A stretch of DNA of 64,000 nt, from assembly GCF_005280195.1 (NCBI RefSeq), contig NZ_SZPR01000003.1, positions 62,001-126,000 on the forward strand, written 5' to 3'. This document shows, piece after piece, positions 44,848 to 56,621 of the stretch; within the stretch, counting starts at the first letter, position 1; the number at the start of each line of letters is the position of its first letter. The translations under genes and the position numbers were made by a program. The stretch comes from Streptomyces galbus. Its GTDB lineage: Bacteria; Actinomycetota; Actinomycetes; Streptomycetales; Streptomycetaceae. The notes under the pieces were generated by a model that saw only the letters and a list, made by a program, of their open reading frames with translations, ran no database searches and was not told the DNA's origin.

Positions 44848-44880
44848 TTATCCACGGTTTCCACAGGCCCTACTACTACT
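44848..44880 (+). promoter_or_regulatory. Candidate origin-unwinding element (tandem DnaA boxes plus DnaA-trios)
   Basis: Two abutting DnaA boxes, TTATCCACG (44848-44856) and GTTTCCACA (44857-44865), are followed by GGCCC (44866-44870) and TACTACTACT (44871-44880). This order of box, GC cluster and 3-base repeats matches the DnaA-trio unwinding element described in Bacillus subtilis. Function here is inferred. Confidence 0.7.
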
Positions 44881-45110
44881 CCCGACAAGTAAGAGCCCGG
44901 AAATCGCTTCGAAGGGGGTCCTGTGCACAACTCGCCCTCCGGCGCCCGGCTGCCCCTCGTCACGACTTGACCCCGAGAGGCACCGACTGTCAGTGCGGTG
45001 CGTCAGACTGGTCCCCGGTGTCCTTCCCGACCCAGGGAGCCGCGACACCCAGACAGACGACGAAGCGAAGCAGGGCGAGAAGCGCCGGCAACAGCAGGAG
45101 GCGGCTTACG

Positions 45111-46241
45111 GTGAAGATCCGGGTGGAACGCGACGTACTCGCGGAGGCAGTGGCCTGGGCGGCGCGCAGCCTCCCGGCCCGTCCGCCGGCGCCGGTCCTC
45201 GCCGGCCTGCTGCTGAAGGCCGAGGACGGCCAGCTCAGCCTGTCGAGCTTCGACTACGAGGTCTCGGCCCGGGTGAGCGTCGAGGCGGAGGTCGAGGAGG
45301 AGGGCACGGTCCTCGTCTCCGGCCGGCTGCTCGCCGACATCTCCCGCGCCCTCCCCAACCGGCCGGTGGAGATCTCCACAGACGGTGTACGGGCGACGGT
45401 GGTCTGTGGATCCTCGCGGTTCACGCTCCACACCCTGCCGGTGGAGGAGTACCCGGCGCTGCCGCAGATGCCGAACGCCACGGGCACCGTCCCCGGCGAG
45501 GTCTTCGCGGCCGCCGTCTCCCAGGTGGCCATCGCGGCCGGCCGGGACGACACGCTGCCCGTGCTGACCGGTGTGCGCATCGAGATCGAGGGCGACACGG
45601 TCACGCTGGCCTCCACCGACCGCTACCGCTTCGCGGTCCGCGAGTTCCTGTGGAAGCCGGAGAACCCGGACGCGTCCGCGGTCGCCCTGGTGCCCGCCAA
45701 GACGCTGCTGGACACCGCCAAGGCCCTCGGCGCCGGTGACACCGTCACGCTGGCGCTGTCGGGCTCCGGCGCCGGTGAGGGCCTGATCGGCTTCGAGGGG
45801 GCCGGCCGGCGCACGACCACGCGCCTGCTCGAGGGCGACCTGCCGAAGTACCGCACGCTCTTCCCGACCGAGTTCAACTCGGTCGCCGTGATCGAGACCG
45901 CGCCCTTCGTGGAGGCCGTCAAGCGTGTCGCGCTGGTGGCCGAGCGCAACACCCCGGTGCGGCTGAGCTTCGAGCAGGGCGTGCTGATCCTGGAGGCCGG
46001 CTCCAGCGACGACGCACAGGCTGTGGAAAGGGTCGACGCCCAGCTCGAGGGCGACGACATCTCGATCGCCTTCAACCCGACGTTCCTGCTGGACGGCCTG
46101 AGCGCGATCGACTCCCCGGTGGCGCAGCTGTCGTTCACCACGTCCACCAAGCCGGCGCTGCTGAGCGGCCGGCCCGCCCTGGACGCGGAGGCGGACGACG
46201 CCTACAAGTACCTGATCATGCCGGTGCGGCTCAGCGGCTGA
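45111..46241 (+). CDS. dnaN: DNA polymerase III beta subunit (sliding clamp)
   Basis: A 376-residue clamp protein that forms a ring around DNA and tethers the polymerase. Three similar domains of about 120 residues are visible; LASTDRYRFAVRE near the middle and the C-terminal YLIMPVRLSG are family hallmarks. The GTG at 45111 has AGGAGG about 9 bases upstream, fixing the start and rejecting a 121-residue upstream extension across oriC. A hairpin follows the stop. Confidence 0.97.
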   Translation: MKIRVERDVLAEAVAWAARSLPARPPAPVLAGLLLKAEDGQLSLSSFDYEVSARVSVEAEVEEEGTVLVSGRLLADISRALPNRPVEISTDGVRATVVCGSSRFTLHTLPVEEYPALPQMPNATGTVPGEVFAAAVSQVAIAAGRDDTLPVLTGVRIEIEGDTVTLASTDRYRFAVREFLWKPENPDASAVALVPAKTLLDTAKALGAGDTVTLALSGSGAGEGLIGFEGAGRRTTTRLLEGDLPKYRTLFPTEFNSVAVIETAPFVEAVKRVALVAERNTPVRLSFEQGVLILEAGSSDDAQAVERVDAQLEGDDISIAFNPTFLLDGLSAIDSPVAQLSFTTSTKPALLSGRPALDAEADDAYKYLIMPVRLSG

Positions 46242-46260
46242 CGTCGTCCACAGGTGTGCA

Positions 46261-46295
46261 CGGTGCCGGTCCGCCCCTGTGGGTGACCGGCACCG
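46261..46295 (+). terminator. Hairpin after dnaN
   Basis: Perfect 11-base arms (CGGTGCCGGTC and its complement) with a 13-base loop, 19 bases after the stop. The rest of the gap holds a DnaA-box-like TGTGCACAA at 46351-46359. Confidence 0.75.
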
Positions 46296-46431
46296 CGGCA
46301 GCACGGAAGCCACAGGTCAGGCGCCACGTCTGAGCGCGTATGCCCACAGCTGTGCACAACCCTGTGGGATTAGGCTCATACGGCGGCACGAGGGTGCCGC
46401 ACACGCCCCAGCGACCTAAGGAACACAACTG

Positions 46432-47307
46432 ATGGAGCTCGGTCTCGTCGGCCTCGGCAAGATGGGCGGCAACATGCGCGAGCGGATACGCCGCGCGGGC
46501 CACACCGTCATCGGGTACGACCGCAACGCGGACGTCGCGGATGTCCACAGCCTGGAAGAACTCGTGGGCAAGCTCAGCGCCCCGCGCGTGGTCTGGGTGA
46601 TGGTCCCGGCGGGCGAGCCCACCCAGTCCACCGTCGACCAGCTCGCCGAGCTGCTGGAGCCCGGCGACGTGGTCGTCGACGGCGGCAACTCCCGCTGGAC
46701 GGACGACGAGAAGCACGCCGAGCAGCTGGCCGCCCGCGGCATCGGCTTCGTCGACTGCGGCGTCTCCGGGGGCGTGTGGGGCCTGGAGAACGGCTACGCG
46801 CTGATGTACGGCGGCGAGGCGGCGGACGTCGCCAAGGTGCAGCCGGTGTTCGACGCGCTCAAGCCCGAGGGCGACTTCGGCTCGGTACACGCCGGCAAGG
46901 TCGGCGCCGGGCACTTCGCGAAGATGGTCCACAACGGCATCGAGTACGCGATGATGCAGGCCTACGCCGAGGGCTGGGAGCTGCTGGAGAAGGTCGACTC
47001 CGTGGAGAACGTCCGCGAGGTCTTCCGCTCCTGGCAGGAAGGGACCGTCATCCGGTCCTGGCTCCTCGACCTCGCCGTCAACGCCCTCGACGACGACGAG
47101 CACCTGGACGGGCTCCGGGGTTATGCACAGGACTCCGGTGAGGGACGCTGGACGGTGGAGGCCGCCATCGACAACGCCGTGCCGCTGCCCGCGATCACGG
47201 CCTCGCTCTTCGCGCGGTTCGCGTCCCGCCAGGATGACTCGCCGCAGATGAAGATGATCGCCGCGCTGCGCAACCAGTTCGGCGGGCACGCGGTCGAGAA
47301 GAAGTAA
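46432..47307 (+). CDS. gnd: 6-phosphogluconate dehydrogenase (short, decarboxylating type)
   Basis: A 291-residue NAD(P)-dependent enzyme of the pentose phosphate pathway. The dinucleotide loop is [12 protein letters not shown] (residues 4-15); [10 protein letters not shown] and the catalytic-lysine segment [20 protein letters not shown] follow. It belongs to the short (about 300-residue) form, not the 470-residue form. The ATG at 46432 has AAGGA about 10 bases upstream. Its place between dnaN and recF is typical of Streptomyces and has no obvious functional link to replication. Confidence 0.92.
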   Translation: MELGLVGLGKMGGNMRERIRRAGHTVIGYDRNADVADVHSLEELVGKLSAPRVVWVMVPAGEPTQSTVDQLAELLEPGDVVVDGGNSRWTDDEKHAEQLAARGIGFVDCGVSGGVWGLENGYALMYGGEAADVAKVQPVFDALKPEGDFGSVHAGKVGAGHFAKMVHNGIEYAMMQAYAEGWELLEKVDSVENVREVFRSWQEGTVIRSWLLDLAVNALDDDEHLDGLRGYAQDSGEGRWTVEAAIDNAVPLPAITASLFARFASRQDDSPQMKMIAALRNQFGGHAVEKK

Positions 47308-47341
47308 GCAGCACCACAGCTGGGGAGGTCGGCACCCGACC

Positions 47342-48463
47342 ATGCACGTCACGCACCTGTCGCTGGCCGACTTCCGCTCGTACGCCCGGGTCGAGGTCCC
47401 GCTCGACCCGGGCGTCACGGCCTTCGTCGGGCCCAACGGACAGGGCAAGACGAACCTCGTCGAGGCCGTCGGCTACCTCGCCACCCTGGGCAGCCACCGG
47501 GTGTCCTCCGACGCGCCGCTGGTGCGCATGGGCGCCGAGCGCGCCGTGATCCGGGCCCAGGTCCGCCAGGGCGAGCGGCAGCAGCTCGTCGAGCTGGAGC
47601 TGAACCCGGGCCGCGCCAACCGGGCCCGCATCAACCGGTCCTCGCAGGTCAGACCCCGGGACGTGCTGGGGATCGTACGGACCGTGCTGTTCGCGCCCGA
47701 GGACCTCGCACTGGTGAAGGGGGACCCCGGGGAGCGGCGGCGGTTCCTGGACGAGCTGATCACCGCGCGCTCGCCGCGCATGGCGGGCGTGCGGTCGGAC
47801 TACGAGCGGGTGCTCAGGCAGCGCAACACCCTGCTGAAGTCGGCCGCGCTGGCCCGCCGGCACGGCGGGCGGTCCATGGACCTGTCCACGCTGGACGTGT
47901 GGGACCAGCACCTGGCGCGGGCCGGGGCCGAGCTGCTCGCCCAGCGGCTCGACCTGATCGCGGCGCTGCAGCCGCTGGCCGACAAGGCGTACGAGCAGCT
48001 CGCGCCGGGCGGCGGTCCGGTCGCCCTGGAGTACCGGCCGTCCGCGCCGGGCGAGGCACACACGCGTGAGGAGCTGTACGAGCAGCTCACGGCGGCGCTC
48101 GTCGAGGCCCGCAAGCAGGAGATCGAGCGGGGCGTGACCCTGGTGGGCCCGCACCGCGACGACCTGCTGCTCAAGCTGGGGCAGCTCCCCGCCAAGGGGT
48201 ACGCCTCGCACGGCGAGTCCTGGTCGTACGCCCTGGCGCTGCGGCTGGCCTCCTACGACCTGCTGCGGGCCGAGGGCAACGAGCCGGTGCTGGTCCTGGA
48301 CGACGTCTTCGCCGAACTGGACACCCGGCGCCGGGAGCGGCTGGCGGAGCTGGTGGCGCCCGGTGAGCAGGTGCTGGTGACGGCCGCGGTCGACGACGAC
48401 GTACCGCACGTGCTGAGCGGTGCCCGGTACGCGGTGTCCGACGGAACGGTGGAGCGTGTATGA
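47342..48463 (+). CDS. recF: DNA replication and repair protein RecF
   Basis: A 373-residue ABC-type ATPase that helps load RecA at gaps. Walker A is GPNGQGKTN (about residues 29-37), Walker B is [12 protein letters not shown] (about 318-329), and [14 protein letters not shown] (about 283-296) fills the place of the ABC signature. The ATG at 47342 is the usual start ([14 protein letters not shown]). The stop overlaps the dciA start by 4 bases (ATGA). Confidence 0.96.
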   Translation: MHVTHLSLADFRSYARVEVPLDPGVTAFVGPNGQGKTNLVEAVGYLATLGSHRVSSDAPLVRMGAERAVIRAQVRQGERQQLVELELNPGRANRARINRSSQVRPRDVLGIVRTVLFAPEDLALVKGDPGERRRFLDELITARSPRMAGVRSDYERVLRQRNTLLKSAALARRHGGRSMDLSTLDVWDQHLARAGAELLAQRLDLIAALQPLADKAYEQLAPGGGPVALEYRPSAPGEAHTREELYEQLTAALVEARKQEIERGVTLVGPHRDDLLLKLGQLPAKGYASHGESWSYALALRLASYDLLRAEGNEPVLVLDDVFAELDTRRRERLAELVAPGEQVLVTAAVDDDVPHVLSGARYAVSDGTVERV

Positions 48464-48990
48464 CGGCCCAGGAGCCCGGCGGGAAGCCCGAGCAGTCCGG
48501 CGTCGACCTCGCGCGCGTGGCGCTGCGGGCGGCGCGCGAACAGGCCCGCGCGCGGGGCGACGCGGCGCGGCAGAAGAAGCAGGCGCGGCGCGGGGGCGGC
48601 CTGCGCTCCGGCGCGCGGGCGGACGGACGCGACCCCATGGCGCTGGGCGCCGCGATCAACCGGCTGCTCACCGAGCGCGGCTGGGAGGCGCCGGCCGCGG
48701 TCGGCGGGGTGATGGGCCGCTGGCCGCAGATCGTCGGCGAGGACGTGGCCAAGCACTGCGTGCCCGAGCGCTACGACGAGGACGAGCGGGTGCTGGTGGT
48801 GCGCTGCGACTCCACGGCCTGGGCGACGAACCTGCGCCTTCTCGCGCCCACCCTGGTCGCCCGCCTGAACGAGGACCTGGGGCACGGCGCGGTGCGGCAG
48901 ATCAAGGTGCAGGGGCCCGCCGGCCCCGCCCGCCGCTACGGCCCGCTGCGCGCCCCCGGCAGCAAGGGGCCGGGCGACACCTACGGGTGA
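48460..48990 (+). CDS. dciA: DciA-like replicative helicase loader/operator (DUF721)
   Basis: A 176-residue protein with a basic, disordered N-terminus (about 1-55) and a DUF721 domain (about 60-150), including [20 protein letters not shown] and [23 protein letters not shown]721 proteins are DciA, the ancestral DnaB-loading factor in bacteria without DnaC or DnaI. It overlaps recF by 4 bases and precedes gyrB, the standard actinobacterial place. The role as DnaB loader is inferred from family knowledge. Confidence 0.9.
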   Translation: MTAQEPGGKPEQSGVDLARVALRAAREQARARGDAARQKKQARRGGGLRSGARADGRDPMALGAAINRLLTERGWEAPAAVGGVMGRWPQIVGEDVAKHCVPERYDEDERVLVVRCDSTAWATNLRLLAPTLVARLNEDLGHGAVRQIKVQGPAGPARRYGPLRAPGSKGPGDTYG

Positions 48991-49112
48991 CACGGCGCCC
49001 GAGTCGCCCCCGCGCGGCCCCCACGCGTGCGTGAGCGCCCCGGGGCGGCCCCGTACGGGCGTGATCTGCGTCACGCAGGGAGTGGCTGAGGCGCGCTCCC
49101 CGCGGGCCCTAG

Positions 49113-49150
49113 GACGGCAGGGACGGTTCCTTTGAACCGTCCCTGCCGTC
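49113..49150 (+). terminator. Strong hairpin after dciA
   Basis: Perfect 17-base arms with a CTTT loop and a GTTT tail, 122 bases after the stop. Confidence 0.9.
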
Positions 49151-51627
<2,477 letters not shown>

Positions 51628-51669
51628 GTCGGTCTCAGCTGACCGCACCAGGAAGGACCTTCACCAGCA

Positions 51670-54264
<2,595 letters not shown>

Positions 54265-54282
54265 CACGAGGAGTGAGTCATC

Positions 54283-55023
54283 GTGAGCGGAGCCACGGGC
54301 GCCGGTACGTCTTCCGGGAAGAAGGGCGGCGGCGGCCGTGGCTCCGCCGCGCAGGTGACGGATCCGCACACGACCAACCTCAAGCCGGTCAAGGTGGACA
54401 CCGACTCGCCCTCTGTCGACGCGGACGGATCCCAGGGGGGAACTGTGACGGAGACCCGAGGCCCGCAGGCCCAGCAGTACGGGGCAGGCGCGGGCCCGGC
54501 CGGCGGCGCGGAGACGGCCTCGCCGCTGCCCGGCGAGCGCCGGACGCAGCAGCAGGGCGGGCCGTACCACCCGCCGCAGGCCTACCCGGCGCAGGGCGGC
54601 GCCGCGGCCGGCGCGGTACGGCGGCCCCGGACGGGCGCGCGCACCACGCCGCGGGTGCGCAAGGCCCGGCTGCGGGTGGCCAAGGCCGACCCGTGGTCCG
54701 TGATGAAGGTGAGCTTCCTGCTCTCCATCGCGCTGGGCGTCTGCACGATCGTCGCGGCGGCGGTGCTGTGGATGGTCATCGACGCGATGGGCGTCTTCTC
54801 GTCGGTCGGCAGCACGGTCTCCGAGGCGACCGGCTCCAACGAGTCGAATGGCTTCGACGTCCAGTCGTTCCTGTCGCTCCCCCACGTGCTGACGTTCGCG
54901 ACGATCATCGCGGTCATCGACGTGGTCCTCGCGACGGCGCTGGCGACGCTGGGCGCCTTCATCTACAACCTGTCCGCGGGCTTCGTGGGCGGCGTGGAGT
55001 TGACGCTCGCAGAGGACGAGTGA
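54283..55023 (+). CDS. DUF3566-like membrane protein
   Basis: A 246-residue protein. A Gly/Gln-rich disordered cytoplasmic part (about 1-130) is followed by RKARLRVAKADPWSVMKVSFLLSIALG, the hallmark start of DUF3566, then two membrane helices (about 142-166 and 205-230) and a short acidic end. It is the positional counterpart of mycobacterial Rv0007, downstream of gyrA. Function unknown. GTG at 54283, 18 bases after the gyrA stop, preceded by GAGGAG, so cotranscription with gyrBA is likely. Confidence 0.88.
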   Translation: MSGATGAGTSSGKKGGGGRGSAAQVTDPHTTNLKPVKVDTDSPSVDADGSQGGTVTETRGPQAQQYGAGAGPAGGAETASPLPGERRTQQQGGPYHPPQAYPAQGGAAAGAVRRPRTGARTTPRVRKARLRVAKADPWSVMKVSFLLSIALGVCTIVAAAVLWMVIDAMGVFSSVGSTVSEATGSNESNGFDVQSFLSLPHVLTFATIIAVIDVVLATALATLGAFIYNLSAGFVGGVELTLAEDE

Positions 55024-55132
55024 CCTGCGGCCAAACCCCTGGGGGCGGCCCCCGGACAACCGATTTTGGGACTGCCCCGGTCGTGCGCTAATCTTCAGGA
55101 GTCAGCGCGCGGGACACACCGCAGAGCGCGGC

Positions 55133-55209
55133 GGGGCTATAGCTCAGTTGGTTAGAGCGCATCCCTGATAAGGATGAGGCCACAGGTTCAAATCCTGTTA
55201 GCCCCACCA
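55133..55209 (+). tRNA. tRNA-Ile (anticodon GAT), CCA encoded
   Basis: A full cloverleaf is visible: acceptor stem GGGGCTA/TAGCCCC (55133-55139 with 55199-55205), D arm AGCTCAGTTGGTTAGAGC, anticodon stem CATCC/GGATG with loop CTGATAA (anticodon GAT at 55167-55169), T arm with GGTTCAAATCC, discriminator A and encoded CCA (55207-55209). It follows the gyrBA-DUF3566 unit, as in other actinobacteria. Its 3' half and terminator are partly duplicated 286 bases downstream. Confidence 0.98.
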
Positions 55210-55242
55210 GCACGAAGACCCCCGGTCCCCTTGGGCCGGGGG
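55164..55242 (+). repeat. Left copy of duplicated tRNA-Ile 3' half plus terminator
   Basis: Anticodon-arm to terminator segment of the functional tRNA-Ile. It matches 55450-55530: 60 of the first 65 bases are identical (55164-55228 against 55450-55514). Confidence 0.85.
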
Positions 55243-55248
55243 TCTTTT
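55215..55248 (+). terminator. Rho-independent terminator of tRNA-Ile
   Basis: Eleven-base arms (AAGACCCCCGG and CCGGGGGTCTT) with an inner CCC/GGG pairing and a TTTT end. Confidence 0.9.
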
Positions 55249-55449
55249 GGCATCCACGCTTGACACCAACGGCGACGGCAGTGATCACCGGCGATCCTTC
55301 CCTGAAGTCAGCCACTCGCCGACCGTCCAGGACCGGGACGGTAGCTGACACCAACAAGGGCGGACGGCGGCGGAGGACGTCGACCCTCAGCGGACCGTCC
55401 GTTGAGGAACATGGCGGGTTGACGCAGGACCCCGGAACCGCATGATCGA

Positions 55450-55530
55450 CCTGATAAGGACGGGGCCACAGGTTCACATCCTGTTAGCCCCACCAGTACG
55501 AAAACCCCCGGTCCACCCACTTGGGCCGGG
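55450..55530 (+). repeat. Degenerate second copy of the tRNA-Ile 3' half and terminator (candidate att scar)
   Basis: It runs from the anticodon loop through the T arm, acceptor 3' strand, CCA and the start of the terminator, but has no 5' half, so it cannot fold into a tRNA. Five substitutions in 65 bases separate it from the functional copy. Integrative elements of actinobacteria often leave such a 3'-tRNA duplicate as attR. The 240 bases between the copies hold no convincing gene. Confidence 0.75.
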
Positions 55531-55554
55531 GGGCTGCGCGGGGATGATCCGTTC

Positions 55555-55674
55555 ATGCGCGTGCGGCGAGAGGTCCGGTGGGCCTTGTGGGGGTTGTGGG
55601 TTGCGTGTTTGGCGTTCTGCTTGTGGTTCTTCGCCGAGGTGATCGTGCTCTTTCGGCAGGCCGAGTCCTGGTGA
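55555..55674 (+). CDS. Tiny Trp-rich single-pass membrane protein, hypothetical
   Basis: A 39-residue ORF: a basic start (MRVRREVR), then one hydrophobic helix with four Trp (WALWGLWVACLAFCLWFFAEVI, split here by a short gap in evidence), and the end LFRQAESW. The charge pattern predicts the N-terminus inside. GGGG lies upstream but not a canonical ribosome-binding site. It begins 24 bases after the duplicated tRNA segment and ends 25 bases before the LysE gene. No family is recognised; it could be chance coding. Confidence 0.45.
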   Translation: MRVRREVRWALWGLWVACLAFCLWFFAEVIVLFRQAESW

Positions 55675-55699
55675 CGTGGGGCGGTGCCATGATGAGCGC

Positions 55700-56323
55700 A
55701 TGTTCGTGGGGTTTCTGGCCGCGGCCGGTGTGCTCGGTGTTCTGACCATGGTTCCCGGGCCGGACATGGCTGTCGTGACCAAGCGGGCCGTGGCGTGGGG
55801 GTGGCGGGACGGGCTGCGGACGGTCGGGGGTATCGCCTGCGGTCTGCTCGTCTGGGGAGCACTCACGGTGCTGGGGCTGGCGGCCGTGCTGGCCGCGTCG
55901 GCCACGGCCTACACGGTGGTCAAACTGGCCGGCGCCGCCTACCTGCTGTTCCTGGGTGCGCAGTCGCTGCTGCAGAGCCGGCGTCACCGTGCTGCCGCTC
56001 CGGTGGCGGCGGGCGGTGCTGCGACGAAGGGGAACCCCTGGCGGACCGGGCTCGTCAGCAACGTCTTCAACCCGAAGATCGCCGTCTTCTACACCGGGCT
56101 CCTGCCGACCCTGGCGCCCTCGGGCATGTCACCGCACGCGGGCATGGCGCTCCTCGTTCTCCTGCACGCCGTGCTCACGCTCCTCTGGCTCGGCGGCTAC
56201 GTGAGGGTGCTGGCGAAGGCCCGGGCGTTCTTCGAGCGGCCTGCGGTGCGGACGGCCATGGACCGGGTCACCGGCGTCGTCCTGCTCGGGTTCGGCGTCA
56301 GGGTGGCAGCGTCCCAGCCCTGA
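55700..56323 (+). CDS. LysE/RhtB family amino-acid exporter
   Basis: A 207-residue membrane protein with about six hydrophobic segments. VPGPDMAVVTKRAVAWGWRDGLRTVGGIACG (split over about residues 18-48) contains the PGP and GxxxGxxxxxG features of the RhtB branch; GLVSNVFNPKIAVFY (about 119-133) is the second hallmark. It exports amino acids or related compounds. ATG at 55700 was chosen over an upstream GTG at 55676 because the family starts with this hydrophobic helix. It lies in the variable segment after the tRNA-Ile duplicate. Confidence 0.87.
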   Translation: MFVGFLAAAGVLGVLTMVPGPDMAVVTKRAVAWGWRDGLRTVGGIACGLLVWGALTVLGLAAVLAASATAYTVVKLAGAAYLLFLGAQSLLQSRRHRAAAPVAAGGAATKGNPWRTGLVSNVFNPKIAVFYTGLLPTLAPSGMSPHAGMALLVLLHAVLTLLWLGGYVRVLAKARAFFERPAVRTAMDRVTGVVLLGFGVRVAASQP

Positions 56324-56390
56324 TGGGGTGCACACGGGTCCGGGGGCGCGGTGTGCCGTCAACTGCCTTGCCCGTGGGGGGCCGAGGTGC

Positions 56391-56621
56391 GTGGATGAGC
56401 GTGTGACGCGAGTGGTGCGGAAGCGGGTGGCCTTCTTCGGGGCCGGGGCGGTGCTGGTGATGGCGGTTCTCGGGGGACGGTGGTGGGTGGGCGAGTCGTG
56501 GGGTGCCGCGGTACTGATGGGTTGTGTGGAGGTCGTGGTCATCGCGGGTGCCGTGGCTGTGCGGCGGGGGCGGCGCCCGGGTGCGGGGTCCGTGCGTCAG
56601 TCCGGGCACGGGGGGTCGTAG
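56391..56621 (+). CDS. Small two-helix membrane protein, hypothetical
   Basis: A 76-residue ORF with a basic start (about 1-12), two hydrophobic segments (about 13-26 and 35-52), and an Arg/Gly-rich end. The GTG at 56391 has GAGG 6 bases upstream; GTG at 56403 and 56328 are alternatives. Its 3' end overlaps the convergent nSTAND/WD40 gene by 25 bases. No family recognised. Confidence 0.5.
   Translation: MDERVTRVVRKRVAFFGAGAVLVMAVLGGRWWVGESWGAAVLMGCVEVVVIAGAVAVRRGRRPGAGSVRQSGHGGS

Larger units (their letters stand above)
44184..45110. other. oriC: oriC, chromosomal replication origin
   Basis: The 927-base gap between dnaA and dnaN is filled with DnaA-box-like 9-mers. Clear ones, plus orientation: CCGTCCACA 44384, GTGTCCACA 44421, TTGTCCACG 44539, TTGTCCCCA 44571, TTCTCCACA 44592, CTGTCCACT 44604, TTCTCCACA 44763, TTGTCCACC 44783, TTATCCACG 44848, GTTTCCACA 44857; minus orientation: TGTGGACGA 44502, CGTGGACAA 44810, TGTGCACAA 44922. 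Weaker copies bring the total to about 20, similar to the 19 described for Streptomyces lividans. No gene is seen. The dnaA terminator occupies its left end and the dnaN promoter must lie at the right. Confidence 0.95.

Noticed and set aside
45003..45110. Upstream extension of dnaN across oriC (frame open from 44748)
   Set aside because: A strong ribosome-binding site precedes the GTG at 45111, and the extension would translate DnaA boxes.
55088..55477. Minus-strand ORF with the phrase GLTGFEPVASSLSG
   Set aside because: This is the antisense translation of the tRNA-Ile gene, a known spurious prediction.
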